DNA of 64,000 bases from Ornithinimicrobium sufpigmenti (GTDB taxonomy: Bacteria > Actinomycetota > Actinomycetes > Actinomycetales > Dermatophilaceae), in assembly GCF_004322775.1 (NCBI RefSeq), contig NZ_CP036403.1, positions 620,001 through 684,000 on the forward strand, in the 5' to 3' direction. Position 1 is the stretch's first letter. Every line of letters begins with the position of its first letter. Position numbers and translations under genes: made by a program. The notes under the pieces are model-generated. The model was not told where the DNA came from, did not search any database, and saw only the letters and a program-made list of their open reading frames with translations. Below, piece after piece: positions 12,117 through 21,033 of the stretch.

Positions 12117-12159
12117 CTGACAACCACCGTCCCCAGCCACTAGCATGACTGCGAGTCAT
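12117..12159 (+). promoter_or_regulatory. Promoter of the S8 protease-sigma-CHAT operon
   Basis: A -35-like CTGACA at 12117-12122 and -10-like TAGCAT at 12141-12146 are spaced by 18 bases. They lie 46 bases upstream of the protease start. A 6-3-6 palindrome (ATGACT GCG AGTCAT, 12145-12159) overlaps the -10 and the likely start point and could be an operator. Confidence 0.45.
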
Positions 12160-12191
12160 CGTGGTCGTCCCACTCTCACAAAGGTGCTCAC

Positions 12192-13730
12192 ATGACCGAC
12201 CCAGCGACGACGAGGTCGCCCCGATCCCCGAAGGTGCCGCCCGCCTTCCACGTCCCCGCCACGGCAGCCCAACGGTGGGAGCTGCGCTCGCTGCCCCCGG
12301 GGTCAGGCCAGGACGGCACCGTCTACGTCGCCGACCGGCTGCTGCTCGCGGGCGCGCCCGACGAACGCTCCCGACGGGTCTCCGAGCTGCATACCCTCGC
12401 CCGCGGCGCGGCGGTCGAGGTCAGCGTCACCCCCTTGGGCGTCGCCCACCGGAGCAAGGTGGTCGCCCGGAACGGCGAGCGCGCCGCCCGCGTGCCGGCC
12501 CAGAGCGTGGTGGAGATCCACCCCTCCGGTCCCGGCGCCCCCGACGCCTGGGAGCTGCTGACCAGGGCACGGGAGGCCAGGCTCTCGGTGGCGCCCCAGC
12601 TCTCGCTCGACCACGTCCTCATGGCCGCGGGCTACGCCGCCGGGGTCGGCTACGTCTCCGGGGTGGGGTATGTCTCTGGGGTCGGCTACGTCTCGGGTGT
12701 GGGCTACGTCTCCGGGGTGGGGGACCCCGGGCCCGGCGCTCCCGCCGGCAAGCTCCCCGTGTCCTGGCCGGGCGAACGCCCTTGGGGAGGGAAGGGGCGG
12801 TGGTCGCCGACCGTGGCGATCCTCGACACCGGTCTCGGATCGCACCCGTGGTTCGAGGACAACGTGACCCGCGACCCGAGGATCGACGGACAGCCCATCG
12901 GCCTGCGCTTCGCGCCGGAACAGGACCCCGAGGTGCACGGCATCACCCTGGACCCCGTCAACCGGCTCCTGGACCCGATGGCCGGCCACGGCACCTTCAT
13001 CGCCGGCATCGTCCGGGCGGCCTGCCCCGAGGCCCACATCGTCTCGGTCCCCGTCATGCACGGCGACGGTTCCTGCCACGAGGCCGACCTCGTGGCCGCG
13101 CTGACCGACCTGATGGCGCGGCACCTGCAGAGCCTCGCGGGGGAGATCGACGACCCGCCGCTGGACATCGTCAACCTCTCGCTCGGCTACTACCACGAGA
13201 CCCCCGACACGGTATCGGACGAGACCGGGCTGATGGCCGCCCTCGCAGCGCTCTCGGCCGCCGGGGTGACGGTGGTGGCCAGCGCCGGCAACGGCGCCTC
13301 CGACGTGCCGTTCTGGCCGGCCGCCGCCGGATCGCGCGGCGTGGTCGGTCAGGGCGGCGCGCCCCTGGTCAGCGTGGGCTCCACCAACGCCGGCCGGCGC
13401 AAGGTCTCCCACTTCTCCAACACCGGCGGCTGGGTCCGGACCTACCGCCCCGGCGCCGGGGTCGTCAGCACCATGCCCGTCACCCTCGACGGGGCGGCCC
13501 AGGCCTCGCAGCTGGTGAACGGGTCGGGCCACCCCCTGCGGGGTACCCCCGACCTGGACGACTTCAGCAGCGGCTTCGGCCTGTGGAGCGGCACCTCCTT
13601 CTCCGCACCCGGGCTGGCCGGTGAGCTGGCCAGCGCGCTGGCCGCGCGTGAGCGGCCGACGGACCCGCAGGCCCGGATCAGGCTCGCCTGCGAGGTCGCG
13701 GACCAGCTGTGCGCGGCAGGTGTGCCGTGA
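12192..13730 (+). CDS. Subtilisin-like (S8) serine protease, cytoplasmic type
   Basis: 512 residues with a complete S8 triad: Asp212 (VAILDTGL), His266 (GHGTFIAG) and Ser469 (SGTSFSAP), plus the oxyanion Asn in SAGNG. No signal peptide or membrane helix is visible, unlike mycosins, so it probably acts inside the cell. Residues about 150-177 hold five VGY/VSG-type hexapeptide repeats (unit GYVSGV) just before the catalytic domain; they may form a flexible linker or a cleavage site. The gene leads an operon with an ECF sigma factor (GTGA overlap), a small unknown protein and a TPR-CHAT protease, suggesting a regulated proteolysis pathway. Confidence 0.88.
   Translation: MTDPATTRSPRSPKVPPAFHVPATAAQRWELRSLPPGSGQDGTVYVADRLLLAGAPDERSRRVSELHTLARGAAVEVSVTPLGVAHRSKVVARNGERAARVPAQSVVEIHPSGPGAPDAWELLTRAREARLSVAPQLSLDHVLMAAGYAAGVGYVSGVGYVSGVGYVSGVGYVSGVGDPGPGAPAGKLPVSWPGERPWGGKGRWSPTVAILDTGLGSHPWFEDNVTRDPRIDGQPIGLRFAPEQDPEVHGITLDPVNRLLDPMAGHGTFIAGIVRAACPEAHIVSVPVMHGDGSCHEADLVAALTDLMARHLQSLAGEIDDPPLDIVNLSLGYYHETPDTVSDETGLMAALAALSAAGVTVVASAGNGASDVPFWPAAAGSRGVVGQGGAPLVSVGSTNAGRRKVSHFSNTGGWVRTYRPGAGVVSTMPVTLDGAAQASQLVNGSGHPLRGTPDLDDFSSGFGLWSGTSFSAPGLAGELASALAARERPTDPQARIRLACEVADQLCAAGVP
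12643..12720 (+). repeat. Tandem 18-bp coding repeat (GYVSGV units)
   Basis: Four near-identical 18-base units, each encoding GYVSGV, follow one diverged GYAAGV unit. They differ mainly at third codon positions, so selection on the peptide looks likely. They lie between the N-terminal region and the catalytic domain of the S8 protease. Confidence 0.85.
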
Positions 13731-14356
13731 CCGCCGAGAGCGAGGTCCTGCCGCTGACCGAGCGGGCCGCGCAGGCCTTCGAGGCGTACCGCCACGGGGA
13801 GCCGGACCTGCTGCCGCCCGTCGTGGAGGAGCTCACCCCCATGCTGTGGCACGTGGCGCGCAGCCAGGGCCTGGGCGTGCAGTCCGCCGAGGACGTCGTG
13901 CAGCACACCTGGCTGCAGCTGCTGGAGAGCGCGGAGTGCATCCAGGACCCCCGGGCCGTGCTGAAGTGGCTGCTCACGACGACCCGCCGTGAGGCGTGGC
14001 GGGTCGGCCGGGCGGCCCGGCGCGAGACCACCCACGCCGAGGTGGGCGAGCTGCCCGTTGCGGACGCCGCATACCTGACCTCTGGGGAGCCGGCCGATCC
14101 GGTGAGCGACCAGGTCATCGCCCACCACGAGCACCAGGTGCTGTGGCGGCACGTGGCCGCGCTGTCGGAGCGGTGCCGCCACCTGCTGCGCGTCATCGCC
14201 TTCGCCGACCGACCCGACTACGCCGCCATCGCCTCTGCCCTGGGGATGCCGGTCGGCAGCATCGGACCCACCCGCGGCCGGTGCCTGGCGAGCCTGCGCG
14301 CCGCACTCTCCCGTGAACCCTCCTACCCGACGGGGAACCACCATGACGCACCCTGA
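13727..14356 (+). CDS. ECF-type RNA polymerase sigma factor
   Basis: 209 residues. Region 2 spans about residues 30-90 (PMLWHVARSQGL, AEDVVQHTWLQLL, then the basic TTTRREAWRVGR), and region 4 about 145-195 (LSERCRHLLRVIAFADRPDY, IASALGMPVGSIGPTRGRCL). It should direct RNA polymerase to a small set of promoters, perhaps this operon's own. Start GTG at 13727 overlaps the protease stop. No typical anti-sigma gene with a zinc motif or membrane helix follows; the next small gene occupies that place. Confidence 0.88.
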   Translation: MTAESEVLPLTERAAQAFEAYRHGEPDLLPPVVEELTPMLWHVARSQGLGVQSAEDVVQHTWLQLLESAECIQDPRAVLKWLLTTTRREAWRVGRAARRETTHAEVGELPVADAAYLTSGEPADPVSDQVIAHHEHQVLWRHVAALSERCRHLLRVIAFADRPDYAAIASALGMPVGSIGPTRGRCLASLRAALSREPSYPTGNHHDAP

Positions 14357-14849
14357 CGACCTCGAGCAGCTGGCGACGGCCGAGCTGGACGCCACCGACG
14401 CTCAGATCCTGGGCGAGCTGCGCGACCTCTGGACGGCCGTGGACCCGCCCCCGCCCGGGCTGGCCGAACGCGTCCAGTTCGCGATGACCGTCGCCGCCCT
14501 CGAGGCCGAGGTGGCGCGCATCGTCCAGGAAGGCGTCGACAACCCCGCCGCGGCCGTGCGCTCGGACTACGAGCAGGTCAGCACGGTCACCTTCGCAAGC
14601 GAGTCGGTGAGCGCGATGCTCGACATCGAGCAGGACCGAACGCGCGGCTTGCGCACGGTGCACGGGTGGGTGAGCGCGAGCGAGGTGGAGGTCGAGCTGC
14701 GCGAACGCCACCGGTGCCGCCGGGTCCCGGTCGACGCGACCGGCCGGTTCAGCTTCGAGCAGGTGGAGCCGGGCCTGGTGCACTTCGTCTTCCGGCCCAC
14801 CGACGGGCGGGACGACCGCCCGGTCATCACCCCGGCCATCGAGCTGTAG
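14343..14849 (+). CDS. Small unknown protein in the sigma-CHAT operon
   Basis: 168 residues, acidic, without signal or membrane segment. The first half is helical (LGELRDLWTAVDPPPPGLAE is reminiscent of the start of anti-sigma-like proteins). The second half looks like a beta-sandwich resembling carboxypeptidase regulatory-like domains (VPVDATGRFSFEQVEPGLVH). It overlaps the sigma gene by 14 bases. By position it could control the sigma factor or be a substrate or adaptor of the two proteases; this is inference only. Confidence 0.7.
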   Translation: MTHPDDLEQLATAELDATDAQILGELRDLWTAVDPPPPGLAERVQFAMTVAALEAEVARIVQEGVDNPAAAVRSDYEQVSTVTFASESVSAMLDIEQDRTRGLRTVHGWVSASEVEVELRERHRCRRVPVDATGRFSFEQVEPGLVHFVFRPTDGRDDRPVITPAIEL

Positions 14850-14857
14850 GGAACAGG

Positions 14858-17389
14858 GTGGTCGGGGCGAGCACCCGGGGCGAGCAGGTCTGGTCCGAGG
14901 CACGGCGGCTGAACGACCTCGGGGACTTCCGGGCAGCCGCCCGGGCGCTGGACGAGGCCCGGCAGGTCCTCGCCGAGGCGCCGGAGCACGACCTGGAGGC
15001 GGCACGGATGCGCGTCCGCGTCGACGTCACCGGCGCACTCACCGCGCTGGAGCTGGACGGGTATGCCGCGGCCGCCGACCTGCTGCGCACGGCCCGTTCC
15101 CGGGCCGGACAGCTGGCCGCGCCCGACCTCGTCGCGCTGACCCACATCCAGCACGGGGTGGTCGAGGCCCGGTCCGGCAGCTGGGGCCGCGCCCGGGACG
15201 AGCTGCTCGCCGCGCTCGAGCTGAGGGACCACCTCGGGACGGTCGAGCAGTGCTCGACGCTCATCACCCTCGGGCTGGCCGAGCTCTCCCTGCGCCGACT
15301 GGGCGAGGCGACCGGCCACCTGGAGCAGGCCAGAGCCCTCGCGGCCGACCACGACCTCGATGCGCACCTGTTCAAGGCCACCCACAACCTGGGGTGCGTG
15401 CACTTCGTCGCCGGTGACGTCCCCAGGGCGCTGACCCTGATGGCAGAGGCCGACGCCATGCCGGTGCAGGTCTCGCGCGACCGGGCCCTGCTGGACCATG
15501 CGGAGGCGCTCCTGGACGCGGGCCTGGTCGACGAGGCGGCTGACTTGCTGCAGACCGCACTGGCCTCGGCGCAGACGGAGGGCCACCGCCTCGACGAGGG
15601 CGACATCCTGCTCGACCTGGCCCGGTGCGCCGTCCTGCGGGGCGACCGCGACACCGCCCGGCGCGACGCGCGCCGGGCGGTCGCCGCGTTCCGGTCCCGA
15701 CAGGCACGTTCCCGGCGGGCCCTCGCCGAGCTCTTCCTCGCGGGTCTGGACCTCGCCGAGGGGGCGCCGGCCGAGCGGGCGCTCGCCGCCGCGAGCCTGT
15801 GGGAGTCGAGTGACCCGCGCACCACCGAGCAGGTCGAGGCGGTCCTGCTCACGGCCGAGGTGGAGATCGCCCGGGACCGGCCGACGGTCGCCCGACAGGC
15901 CCTCCGGCGGCTGGGTCCGACGTCGTCCCTGCGCCTGCCGGTCCAGCTGCACGCGCACCACCTTCGGGCCCTGGTCGCCGACCGGCTCGGCGACGACGAG
16001 GAGTTCGCCGAGGTGGCCCGGCAGGCCAGCGACGCGCTCGCGACCGCGCAGAGCTCGCTGCGCAGCCTGGAGCTGCGCGCCGCCGTCGCCCAGCACGCCG
16101 CCCGCCTCGCGCAGCTCGACCTGGCCCGTGCGGTGCGCCACGGCTCCGCCGCCGCCTGCATCGAGACCGTCGAGCGCTGGCGGGGCGCCTCTGCCCGGGC
16201 CGAGGAGCTCACCCTGTCCGCGGACGACCAGACCGCGGCCCTGCTCCAGGAGCTGCGCTGGCTGGCCTCGGGGATGAGCCCCGGCGCGCCGGAGGACCCC
16301 GTGGAACGGGAGGCGCGGATCGCCGACCTGCAGCAGCGGATCAGCGCCCGCGCCCGGCTGGGCCGCGGCACGGCCGACGGGCCGGTGGCCGCGTCCCTGA
16401 CCGCCGAGGAGCTCGTCACCGCCCTCCCGGCCGGCACGGCATACCTGACCTTCGGCCAGACCGACGGCCGCCTGTATGCCGCTGTCGTCACCGGCGAGGG
16501 TGAGTACCGGCTGCACGACGTGGGGCCGGAGGAAGAGGTCGAGGAGGCGGTGGCGACCCTCCGGCGCGACCTGCGCGGACTCGCGTTCGCCGAGCGCCTG
16601 CCCCAGCTGCGCACGACCCTGGCGGCGGCCCTGGCGGAGTCCGGCGCCCGGCTGGGCGGTCTGCTCCTCGACCCGCTGGCCGACGTCGTGGGCTCCTGCG
16701 CACGGCTCGTCGTCTCGCCCAACCCGATGCTGCACGCGCTCGCCTGGGCCTGCCTGCCGCAGGTCGAGCACCGGCCGGTGACCGTCACGCCCTCCGCGTC
16801 ACGCTGGGTGCGAGACCACCAGGACGGGCCGGTCGCGGTGCGCCGGGTGAGCGCCCATGCCGGTCCCGGTCTGCCGGAGGCGTCCGACGAGGTCGGCATG
16901 GTGAGCCGGACCTGGGCGCCGGACACCGGTGCGCGAAGCGGCCCCGGGAGGGCCACCGCCCGTGATGTCGCCCGGGCCCTGGCAGAGGACGACCTCGTCC
17001 ACGTCGCCGCGCACGGTCAGCACTCCGGTGACAACCCGCTGTTCTCCTCGCTGCGCCTGCACGACGGACCGCTCTACGCGCACGACCTGGCCCCCGCCGT
17101 CCACGCCCGACACGTCGTCCTGTCCGCCTGCGACGTCGGGCGGGCCCGGATCCGGGGCGGCGGTGAGGCGCTGGGGATGACCGCGGCCCTGCTGAGCCTC
17201 GGCGCGCGCTGCGTCGTCGCTGCCGTCGCACCCCTGCCCGACGCGGTGTCGGCCCAGGCCGCGGCGGTCTACCATCAGCAGCTCGTGGCTGGGACGGATG
17301 CCGCCGCAGCCCTGGCGAGCGCCGTGCGGGAGACGCCGGGCGCGCAGGCGCTGGTGTGCTTCGGCAGCGACCTGCAGATCCGTCGGTGA
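14858..17389 (+). CDS. TPR-CHAT caspase-like protease
   Basis: 843 residues. The N-terminal 500 or so are a run of TPR-like helical hairpins. The C-terminal about 250 form a CHAT (caspase-HetF associated with TPRs) domain with the expected dyad His719 ([11 protein letters not shown]) and Cys758 (VVLSACDVG). CHAT proteins are clan CD peptidases related to caspases and separase; the TPR part usually senses a partner. The start is GTG at 14858, 8 bases after the previous stop. It ends the four-gene operon and is the likely executioner or sensor of a protease cascade with the S8 enzyme. Confidence 0.88.
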   Translation: MVGASTRGEQVWSEARRLNDLGDFRAAARALDEARQVLAEAPEHDLEAARMRVRVDVTGALTALELDGYAAAADLLRTARSRAGQLAAPDLVALTHIQHGVVEARSGSWGRARDELLAALELRDHLGTVEQCSTLITLGLAELSLRRLGEATGHLEQARALAADHDLDAHLFKATHNLGCVHFVAGDVPRALTLMAEADAMPVQVSRDRALLDHAEALLDAGLVDEAADLLQTALASAQTEGHRLDEGDILLDLARCAVLRGDRDTARRDARRAVAAFRSRQARSRRALAELFLAGLDLAEGAPAERALAAASLWESSDPRTTEQVEAVLLTAEVEIARDRPTVARQALRRLGPTSSLRLPVQLHAHHLRALVADRLGDDEEFAEVARQASDALATAQSSLRSLELRAAVAQHAARLAQLDLARAVRHGSAAACIETVERWRGASARAEELTLSADDQTAALLQELRWLASGMSPGAPEDPVEREARIADLQQRISARARLGRGTADGPVAASLTAEELVTALPAGTAYLTFGQTDGRLYAAVVTGEGEYRLHDVGPEEEVEEAVATLRRDLRGLAFAERLPQLRTTLAAALAESGARLGGLLLDPLADVVGSCARLVVSPNPMLHALAWACLPQVEHRPVTVTPSASRWVRDHQDGPVAVRRVSAHAGPGLPEASDEVGMVSRTWAPDTGARSGPGRATARDVARALAEDDLVHVAAHGQHSGDNPLFSSLRLHDGPLYAHDLAPAVHARHVVLSACDVGRARIRGGGEALGMTAALLSLGARCVVAAVAPLPDAVSAQAAAVYHQQLVAGTDAAAALASAVRETPGAQALVCFGSDLQIRR

Positions 17390-17433
17390 GGCCTCCCGGG
17401 TGCTCGGCCCCCGCCCTGGACCAGACTGGGACG

Positions 17434-18258
17434 ATGCCGACGGACCTGCCCCACCCGCTGACCGGTCGCCCGTTCCCGAGCCCGGTCCCGCCCGGGACGG
17501 GGTGGCCCGAGGACCCGGCAGGGCCGCATACCCGCAGCGCGCGCAGCGCAGCCGGGGTGCGTCGGCAGGCGGCCGGCGCGGCCGATCTGCAGGAGCTCGA
17601 CGCGCGGGTGTCCGTCTGCGGCGCCTGCCCGCGGCTGGTCGCCTGGCGCGAGCAGGTGGCGGTGACCAAGCGGGCCAGCTTCGCCGACCAGCCCTACTGG
17701 GGGCGGCCGGCGGCGGGCCTGGGTCCTGCCGACGCGAGGGTGCTCGTGGTGGGGCTGGCGCCGGCCGCGCACGGCGCCAACCGCACCGGCCGGATCTTCA
17801 CCGGCGACCGGTCCGGCGACTGGATCTACGCCGCGCTGCACCGGGCGGGTTATGCCAGCCAGCCGACCTCGACCCACGCCGGTGACGGGCTGCACCTGCG
17901 CGAGGTCCGGATCACCGCACCGGTCCACTGCGCGCCGCCGGACAACGCGCCGTCGGTGCAGGAGCGGGCCACCTGCCGACCCTGGCTGGAGCGTGAGCTG
18001 CGGCTGCTGGAGCCGCACCTGGAGACGGTGATGGCGCTCGGCGGCATCGGCTGGGACGCCTTCCTCGTCGCCGCGCGCGCCGTCGGCTGGGTCGTGCCGC
18101 GACCCAAGCCGCGCTTCGGGCACGGGGCCGAGGCGCTGCTCACCACGGCGTCGGGACGGCCGATCCGGCTGCTGGGCTGCTACCACGTCAGCCAGCAGAA
18201 CACCTTCACCGGCCGGCTCACAGAACAGATGCTGGACGACGTCATCGCCCGGTTCTGA
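17434..18258 (+). CDS. Uracil-DNA glycosylase, family 4/5 (UdgB-like)
   Basis: 274 residues. [12 protein letters not shown] supplies the first pair of Fe-S cysteines; further signatures are [23 protein letters not shown], the cysteine in [10 protein letters not shown], and the C-terminal [12 protein letters not shown]. The motif GLAPAAHG with no Asp/Asn activator at the usual place fits family 5 (UdgB), which removes uracil and other deaminated bases from DNA. The ATG at 17434 gives a standard length. It is monocistronic, just ahead of the tRNA. Confidence 0.88.
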   Translation: MPTDLPHPLTGRPFPSPVPPGTGWPEDPAGPHTRSARSAAGVRRQAAGAADLQELDARVSVCGACPRLVAWREQVAVTKRASFADQPYWGRPAAGLGPADARVLVVGLAPAAHGANRTGRIFTGDRSGDWIYAALHRAGYASQPTSTHAGDGLHLREVRITAPVHCAPPDNAPSVQERATCRPWLERELRLLEPHLETVMALGGIGWDAFLVAARAVGWVVPRPKPRFGHGAEALLTTASGRPIRLLGCYHVSQQNTFTGRLTEQMLDDVIARF

Positions 18259-18287
18259 GCGCGGTTATCCTGGGACCGCCCCGGCCC

Positions 18288-18364
18288 GCCCCCGTAGCCC
18301 AACCGGCAGAGGCAGCCCACTTAAAATGGGTGCAGTGCGGGTTCGAATCCCGCCGGGGGCACCA
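18288..18364 (+). tRNA. tRNA with UAA anticodon (Leu, UUA codon), class I shape
   Basis: Folds cleanly: 7-bp acceptor (GCCCCCG/CGGGGGC), 3-bp D stem, anticodon stem GCCCA/TGGGT with loop CTTAAAA (anticodon TAA), 5-base variable loop GCAGT, T stem GCGGG/CCCGC with TTCGAAT, A73, encoded CCA. The anticodon predicts leucine for UUA codons. Bacterial tRNA-Leu normally has a long (class II) variable arm; this one does not, so its identity is open. The left attachment core of the element lies 17 bases after its CCA, and the integrase ORF reads antisense through its 3' half. Confidence 0.85.
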
Positions 18365-20009
18365 GAGCGTCGTTGTTCAAACCAGCGACGTTTCCGGTTT
18401 GATCCGCCCCGTTTCCGCCTGCTGTCTGGCGGGCGAGCGCGGTGGCCTGGACTTCGGGGTTGAACAGGGTGTCGAAGGGCACTCCTGGTTCGGCGTCGAT
18501 GGCGTCGTCGTCGGTGACGGTGAGGCGTTCGAAGAAGGCCTGGTTGGCGATCCGACGGAGTGAGTCGTCGATGCTCATGTAGATCGCGTGTGCGTTGCCT
18601 GCCAGGGCTAGGCAGTCATCGAGGTGGGCGCGGGCCTGGTCGTATTCGATCTCGCTGGCCTCGATCCGGGAGTCGAGAAATGCGATCTGTCGGGCGATGC
18701 GGTCCTGTTCGGTCTTGAGCAGGTCCAGTGGCACGGCCCCGGCGTAGTGAGCCTGGAGCAGCTTGGTGCGCTCGTCGTAGAGACGGTCGCGTTCGGCGAC
18801 CTGTGCCTTGCGTTCGGTCTTGGCGGTGGCGAAGAGCCGGTCGAACTCGCTGGTGATCAGTTCGCGCAGCGCGGTGACGATGTGGGCGGGTATCTGCACG
18901 CGGCGGTAGTAGTCCTCGACTGCGGCTTCCACGTCGGGCACGAACATGGACTTGCGGTCGCAGTTGGTGCGCTTGGAGTGTCGGCCGGCGCAGATGAAGT
19001 AGGGGTAGATCACTCCGCTGCGGCTGCGGGCGTTGGACAGGATCAGCCGGGAGCCGCAGGTGCCGCAGAACACGGTGCCTTTGAGGTAGTGCTCGTGGGC
19101 TTGGGTCTTCTCGCCGGATGCCTGGTGGGCGGCGAGCACGGTCTGGACCCGGTACCAGACCTCGGGGGCGACCAGGGGTTCGTGCAGGCCGTCGTAGGTC
19201 GCGCCTTTGAACTGCACGTTGCCCTTGTAGTAGGGGCTGGCCAGCATCCGGTGGATCGAGGACAGCGCTGGGGCCTTGGCGGGCCGCTTCGGTGTCGCCA
19301 CGGTGGTCAGACCACGGTCGATGAGTTCATCGCGCAGGGTCGCCACCGAGTAGTTCCCGGTGGCGTAGGCCTCGAAGGCCCACCGGATGATCGGGCCGCG
19401 GTGCGGGTCGACGTCGATGGTGCGGACCTCGCGGCCGAGTTCGTCGCGCCGGGTCACGTTGAGGTAGCCCATCGGGGCCTTGCCGTTGGTGCCGCCGGTG
19501 ACAGCCTTCTGGTTCATGCCCTTGGAGACCTCGTTGGCGAGGTTGCGGGAGTAGAACTCCGCGATGGTGGACATGATCCCGTGCAGCAGCATCCCCGAGG
19601 GCGTCTCATCGATGTTCTCGGTCGCCGAGACCAACAGGACGCCCGCTTCTTTGAGCGCGAGGTGGATCGCGACGTCGTCGGCACGGTTGCGCGCGAGCCG
19701 GTCGACCTTGTGGACAATGCAGTAGGCCACCGGATGGGTCTTGACGTACTCGATCATCCGCATCAGCGCGGGCCGGTCGGCCTGGCGAGCGGACTCACCG
19801 GCGTCGACGAACTCCTCGACGATGACCGCGTTGACCTCCTGGGCCTTGCGCAGATTCGCCTGACGTTGAGCCGGGATGGAGAATCCTTCGTCCTGGCCGC
19901 CCTTGGAGGCCTGCTCCTTGGTGGAGACGCGCAGGTAGGTCACCGCCAGCGTCGTGGTCGCACCGATCTGATCGGGAGCCGTCACCAGCGGAGGGTGTGT
20001 GGTGCTCAT
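18321..20009 (-). CDS. Large serine recombinase (integrase), C-terminus altered by integration
   Basis: 562 residues in the integrated form. The resolvase catalytic domain starts at VTYLRVSTKEQ with the nucleophile Ser29. DNA-binding recombinase domain, zinc ribbon (CGTCGSRL ... CAGRHSKRTNC) and a coiled-coil region follow, the layout of large serine integrases. The ATG at 20009 has a GGAAGG site upstream. The last 19 residues (LNNDALVPPAGFEPALHPF) come from chromosomal DNA beyond the attachment core and are antisense to the tRNA. Codons 1-543 belong to the element; in the circle they would run in frame into the HTH ORF at 59489-59944, giving about 693 residues. Confidence 0.9.
   Translation of the reverse strand: MSTTHPPLVTAPDQIGATTTLAVTYLRVSTKEQASKGGQDEGFSIPAQRQANLRKAQEVNAVIVEEFVDAGESARQADRPALMRMIEYVKTHPVAYCIVHKVDRLARNRADDVAIHLALKEAGVLLVSATENIDETPSGMLLHGIMSTIAEFYSRNLANEVSKGMNQKAVTGGTNGKAPMGYLNVTRRDELGREVRTIDVDPHRGPIIRWAFEAYATGNYSVATLRDELIDRGLTTVATPKRPAKAPALSSIHRMLASPYYKGNVQFKGATYDGLHEPLVAPEVWYRVQTVLAAHQASGEKTQAHEHYLKGTVFCGTCGSRLILSNARSRSGVIYPYFICAGRHSKRTNCDRKSMFVPDVEAAVEDYYRRVQIPAHIVTALRELITSEFDRLFATAKTERKAQVAERDRLYDERTKLLQAHYAGAVPLDLLKTEQDRIARQIAFLDSRIEASEIEYDQARAHLDDCLALAGNAHAIYMSIDDSLRRIANQAFFERLTVTDDDAIDAEPGVPFDTLFNPEVQATALARQTAGGNGADQTGNVAGLNNDALVPPAGFEPALHPF
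18382..18391. repeat. Left attachment core (attL), CCAGCGACGT
   Basis: CCAGCGACGT occurs here and at 59943-59952, in the same orientation. These are the two borders between element-type genes and chromosomal genes. In both places it is read in the same frame on the minus strand (Val-Ala-Gly), once in the integrase gene and once in the right-end HTH ORF. Confidence 0.65.
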
Positions 20010-20193
20010 GGGTCGTGTTTCCTTCCCCAACAGGTGGGGCCAACACGAGAGCGCGGGACTGCTCGTGCGGTGCGACGTAGGAAACAAACACGACCCGTGC
20101 CGTCCATTTACGGACGGGCTGGGTAGGCCACGAAGGGCTAATGAACAAGACGCCACACCACGACCACCTGAGTGGCCGCTGGCATGCGTACGT

Positions 20194-20403
20194 CTACGAT
20201 TCTACGCCCTGGCCACCAGGGTGCTCAGGAGGAGTCTCCTGCCCGGCGTTCTCCTGGTGCTCTTGGCGGGCGCGGGCCTGGGCTATCCCGATGAACACCT
20301 GGGCGAGCTTGTGCAGGTCGGGGCTGGGACGCAACTCGGCCTCGACGCGGTAGTCGCGCATCCGCTCCGGCGGGCCACTCGGGCTTTCGGCTCCGGTGGT
20401 CAT
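20194..20403 (-). CDS. Small hypothetical protein
   Basis: 69 residues. A helical core (LRPSPDLHKLAQVFIGIAQARARQ) is flanked by polar, disordered ends. The start overlaps the stop of the DUF4913-like gene upstream (ATGA), so it is real by coupling. It is the last gene before the integrase on this strand. Function unknown; small proteins at this place are candidates for a directionality factor, but nothing in the sequence shows it. Confidence 0.55.
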   Translation of the reverse strand: MTTGAESPSGPPERMRDYRVEAELRPSPDLHKLAQVFIGIAQARARQEHQENAGQETPPEHPGGQGVES

Positions 20404-21014
20404 GGCAGCTCTCCGGTGTCGAGGTCGAGTCCGGCGAAGAACGCGTCCTCGGCTTCACGGCGGGTCTGAACCTGCTCGAACACGTACTGCACGAAATCCT
20501 CACCGCGGTCGGTGATCGTGATGTCCTCGATCGCGGGTGCGGGCTCCTCGCCAGGCCAGACCGCCTGCCGGGTCGGCCGGTCATGATCCAGGCGGGTGCC
20601 CGAGGCGGCCACCCAGTCACGCAGCCGGGCGCGGGCGTCGGCGAAGTCACGGTGCCAGCCGATCGCGGCCGAGGCGTTCTGCTCGGGGTCATAGGCACCC
20701 AGCCAGTGCAGATGCAGCGCGGACAGCTCCCACACCAGCTCGGGATGGCGGTGCCAGAACGGCGGCAGCACGCTGACGGGCAGCCCGTAAGTGCGGCGCA
20801 GCCACGCGACCCAATCGTTGAGTGCCAGCCACTCGGCCTCCAAGTCGTCAGCGCTCAGCAGGTTCCAGTTCACCGGATGCGGCACCGCCGGCGTGTCGGC
20901 GTCGTCGAAGCCGTCCACATCATCGGTCTCCGGCGTCTCGTCAGCGTCCGCCCTGTTCTCGGCGTCGTGGACATCCTCGCCGGACGTGTGCTCGTTCGGA
21001 GTGTCGTCGTTCAT
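20400..21014 (-). CDS. DUF4913-like protein
   Basis: 204 residues. The first 55 are very acidic and disordered. The rest resembles DUF4913: WLALNDWVAWLRRTYGLP, PPFWHRHPELVWELSALHLH, AIGWHRDFADARARLRDWV. The family is common on actinobacterial conjugative elements beside SSB and T4SS genes; function unknown. The ATG at 21014 lies 19 bases after the SSB-like gene stop. Confidence 0.7.
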   Translation of the reverse strand: MNDDTPNEHTSGEDVHDAENRADADETPETDDVDGFDDADTPAVPHPVNWNLLSADDLEAEWLALNDWVAWLRRTYGLPVSVLPPFWHRHPELVWELSALHLHWLGAYDPEQNASAAIGWHRDFADARARLRDWVAASGTRLDHDRPTRQAVWPGEEPAPAIEDITITDRGEDFVQYVFEQVQTRREAEDAFFAGLDLDTGELP

Positions 21015-21033
21015 GCTCTTGCCTCCTCTCGGG

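Larger units (their letters stand above)
11584..12191 (+). other. Intergenic stretch, no convincing gene
   Basis: About 600 bases between ppx and the protease operon. Short open frames exist (for example 11626-11859) but lack protein-like composition or a clear ribosome binding site. The stretch holds one strong hairpin (11842-11872) and, at its end, the promoter of the protease operon. The A-rich run at 11699-11704 is the only AT-rich spot. Confidence 0.6.

Noticed and set aside
12643..12720. CRISPR-like repeat array
   Set aside because: The units are contiguous 18-base coding repeats without spacers.
18321..18364. tRNA 3' end as the crossover site, with a second copy expected at the right border
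   Set aside because: No copy of the tRNA 3' half is present near 59.9 kb. The shared 10-bp core lies 17 bases outside the tRNA, so the integrase merely reads through it.
18624..20126. 500-codon plus-strand frame opposite the integrase
   Set aside because: Shadow of the serine recombinase, which has clear catalytic motifs on the minus strand.
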